A DNA stretch of 64,000 nt from Bacteroidales bacterium (GTDB taxonomy: Bacteria > Bacteroidota > Bacteroidia > Bacteroidales > JAIOZK01). The notes beneath the pieces are model-generated. The model worked only from the letters and a program-made list of their open reading frames with translations, made no database searches and was not told the DNA's origin. Below, in pieces: positions 61,980-64,000 of this stretch (within the stretch, counting starts at the first letter, position 1; the number at the start of each line of letters is the position of its first letter). Made by a program: the position numbers and the translations under genes. The stretch spans positions 1-64,000 of the forward strand of contig JAIOZK010000002.1 in the NCBI GenBank assembly GCA_021740625.1. The letters are read 5' to 3'.

Positions 61980-64000
61980 TCAGTTTGGGTTTTTTTCCAG
62001 TTCTTTTGCTTTTTGTATTGAGATCTCATTCCCTTGATAGTAAGCATTTGTAAAACAGTCTGTATAGCCAAGTTCAGCCAGCTTTTGCTTCAATTCAGAG
62101 GCAGCTTTTAAGTTGTTGCGGCTTCCGATCTCATATTTATACATTCCATTGTCGCGGCTCACAAAAACATCGGTATCCGGTACATTGACCAGAATTTGCT
62201 TGAACAATTGATGGCCGGGAATGGGCTGCCTGGTAGTCATAAGCTGTATTCTGTAGGTTAGCTGGTTTTTTTGCATGTTTTCATCTTTTATAATTTCATT
62301 CGGGAGGGATTGATCAGCTTCCAGTACTATGAATGTCGTCCTCCGGTTTTGCTGATGTTCCTCCTCGCTGCCGGCGCCCGGGATCAAAGGCTTGCTCTCT
62401 CCATAACCTCTTGCCTTTAGTCTTTTCGGGTTGATCCCTTTTTCTATCAATGCATTTACAACTGTTTGTGCCCGCTTCTCTGACAGCTTCTGATTATACC
62501 ACTCCGCTCCCTGTGTGTCGGTATGCGAACTGATCTGTATGACCACATCAGGAGTTTCTCTCAGCATGGATGCCAGTTTGTTCAGTTCTGTAATGGATTC
62601 CGGTCGCAGGCTCGCCTTGTCAAAATCATAATAGATATTGTTGAGGGCAATCTCTTTTTTCTTTTCAATTTTTGTCAAAAGAAAATCTGTATCATATCCA
62701 TTGGCTTTCGACAGCGTATCGGGAGCATCAGCATCCGGCAATTGGATTTCCCTGGATTCGGAAAAGTACTCTTCCTTGCTTACTCTGATGTTGTATGTGT
62801 TTTTTGGTTTCAGATTTTCAAAGATGTAATGACCGCCTTCATCTGTATAGCTTAAAGAATGAAAATCCTCCGCTCCGCTGATCTCAACCAGAATACCCCG
62901 CATGGGCAATTCGTTGGATCTGTCGAGTACACGGCCTTTTATAGCCAGGGGGTATTCCAGCTTGCTCAGTTGAAAGTCCATGATGGTATTGTTTGACAGA
63001 TCGCCCTGGATTTTTTTGTTGATTTCAAGCTTTCTGCTTTCGGGATAGTAATTTTCTTTTTCTACGATTAATTCGTAAGATTCTTCAGGCATCAGGCCAA
63101 AATATTCATAATGCCCATTTTCGTCCGATTGTATTCGTATTTCTTCAACTCCTTGACGTATGATGATGTCAGCTTTGTTGATCTTTGTCTTGGTAATGGC
63201 ATCCCAGATCGTACCACTGACCATGTGTTTCAGAGGAGATTCTTCAAAAGAATAGATATCATCACTGGATTCATTGTTGCGGTTGCTGCAGATCAATCCG
63301 TTTTCTTCTCCCTTGCGGATGATCATTGCGTAGTCGTTGGCCGAAGTATTGAAAGGATGTCCCAGGTTAAAGGCCTCCTGAAATTCAAAATTTTTCTGGA
63401 CGGAATAATACAGGTCAAGCCCGCCCAGACCCTTGTGGCCATCGGAAGCAAATATCAATATGCTATCACCCATCAGGAATGGATATATCTCATCTGCGTT
63501 GCTGTTGATCTTTTTACCTGCATTGATGGGCAATCCCCATGATCCGTCCTTTTTTCTGTAAGCTTTCCAGATGTCATAGCCCCCAAATCCACCGCTCATG
63601 TCAGAGGCAAAATATAAGATTTGTCCATCATCCGAAAGTACAGGATAGCCAATCGAATAATTATCCGTATTGAAATTCAGCTTATGGTTACGTGTCCAAC
63701 CTTTTTTCTCTTCCTCATATCTTGAAAAAAGCAATATGTATTGTTGAGAATTTTTATCTCCCTTCATTGAGAAAGCCTCACCGGTAGCGGGTTCATAGGT
63801 AAAACAAATATTGTTGTACCAGGCAGTAAAAGGGCCTTGCATTTTTTCCGGCAATTCCCACTGTCCTGATTTTTCATCAAAACCGGCTACGTATAATTCT
63901 GCATATGGTTGCCCGGTGCTGCCGTCTATCCTTTCGTTCTTTTTGGCGATCCTGGTGGATGCAAAAACAAGTTTTCCATTGTACCAACCCGGGGCAAAAT
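61980..64000 (-). CDS. PD40 / OmpA / SPOR envelope protein, 5' end outside the window
   Basis: The frame runs from beyond the right edge to a stop at 61980, giving about 673 residues visible. From the N-side there are PD40/WD40-like propeller repeats (FAPGWYNGKLVFAST, GYPVLSDDGQILYFASDMSG), two carboxypeptidase-regulatory-like beta domains, and an OmpA C-terminal peptidoglycan-binding domain with NNIYYDFDKASLRPESITEL and ISSHTDTQGAEWYNQKLSEK. A SPOR-like end follows (TYRIQLMTTRQPIPGHQLFK to the end). This resembles PorE-type T9SS envelope anchors plus a SPOR domain. An upstream TPR region and a lipid anchor would be outside the window. Confidence 0.88.
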   Translation of the reverse strand, partial: FAPGWYNGKLVFASTRIAKKNERIDGSTGQPYAELYVAGFDEKSGQWELPEKMQGPFTAWYNNICFTYEPATGEAFSMKGDKNSQQYILLFSRYEEEKKGWTRNHKLNFNTDNYSIGYPVLSDDGQILYFASDMSGGFGGYDIWKAYRKKDGSWGLPINAGKKINSNADEIYPFLMGDSILIFASDGHKGLGGLDLYYSVQKNFEFQEAFNLGHPFNTSANDYAMIIRKGEENGLICSNRNNESSDDIYSFEESPLKHMVSGTIWDAITKTKINKADIIIRQGVEEIRIQSDENGHYEYFGLMPEESYELIVEKENYYPESRKLEINKKIQGDLSNNTIMDFQLSKLEYPLAIKGRVLDRSNELPMRGILVEISGAEDFHSLSYTDEGGHYIFENLKPKNTYNIRVSKEEYFSESREIQLPDADAPDTLSKANGYDTDFLLTKIEKKKEIALNNIYYDFDKASLRPESITELNKLASMLRETPDVVIQISSHTDTQGAEWYNQKLSEKRAQTVVNALIEKGINPKRLKARGYGESKPLIPGAGSEEEHQQNRRTTFIVLEADQSLPNEIIKDENMQKNQLTYRIQLMTTRQPIPGHQLFKQILVNVPDTDVFVSRDNGMYKYEIGSRNNLKAASELKQKLAELGYTDCFTNAYYQGNEISIQKAKELEKNPN

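Overview
The window is chromosomal DNA from a member of the Bacteroidota, most likely class Bacteroidia (a Bacteroidales or Marinilabiliales-type lineage). The evidence is direct: several secreted proteins carry PKD domains or a C-terminal type IX secretion (T9SS) sorting domain, there is a TonB-dependent receptor/DUF4249 pair, family proteins largely confined to this phylum occur (DUF4783, DUF5606, DUF2851, DUF4249), an E1 alpha/beta fusion is present, and many genes are preceded by the phylum's -7 promoter box TAnnTTTG, in the best cases with a TTG/TTTG -33 element 18-20 bases upstream. No tRNA, rRNA, CRISPR array, prophage or intact insertion sequence was found.

Layout. 1-6.2 kb: two large secreted PKD proteins on the minus strand, the first running off the left edge. 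6.2-8.5 kb: YihY-type membrane protein, nadC and a DUF4783 protein (minus). 8.5-12.9 kb (plus): lipoprotein, SDR oxidoreductase, RseC-like protein and a T9SS-sorted protein. 13.2-18.4 kb: a complete rnfBCDGEA operon for an ion-pumping ferredoxin:NAD oxidoreductase. 18.4-19.8 kb: marC and an FtsE-type ATPase. 19.8-22.0 kb: two glycosyltransferases (minus). 22.1-23.9 kb: murB, DUF2752, TM2. 23.9-25.0 kb: a small accessory patch with the decayed remains of a HEPN/MNT module next to an intact two-gene nucleotidyltransferase cassette. 25.0-29.6 kb (minus): pyrD-pyrK, DUF5606, a GT2 glycosyltransferase, purB. 29.7-33.2 kb (minus): DUF4249 lipoprotein, TonB receptor and a truncated small protein. 33.4-36.7 kb: rhomboid protease, a repeat-rich intergenic region, a POT-like transporter and an HhH protein. 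36.8-41.2 kb: an outer-membrane protein pseudogene and two tandem DUF3857/transglutaminase-like proteins. 41.2-48.8 kb: three sodium-coupled amino-acid symporters, a CPA2 antiporter and a potassium channel. 48.9-52.7 kb: DUF2851 (minus), then a zapB-like gene, zapA, a candidate 6S RNA and rny. 53.0-57.9 kb: TPR lipoprotein, def, ruvX (minus), then dapD, GT9, tsaC-type and nitrilase-type genes (plus). 58.0-64 kb: fused 2-oxoacid dehydrogenase E1, an S41 protease, and a partial PD40/OmpA/SPOR envelope protein.

How it fits together (inference): the Rnf complex could build an ion gradient, and the cluster of Na+-coupled symporters with K+/H+ transport genes could use or balance it. The PKD/T9SS proteins, the OmpA-type envelope protein and the TonB receptor pair are the secreted and surface layer of a polymer-interacting bacterium. 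Most of the window is ordinary core genome. The parts most worth a second look are the toxin-antitoxin-like patch at 23.9-25.0 kb, the structured zapA-rny spacer, the repeats at 34.1-34.3 and 52.8-52.9 kb, the palindrome at the purB promoter, and the T9SS gene lying between rseC and the rnf operon. I did not find a clearly new multigene system.
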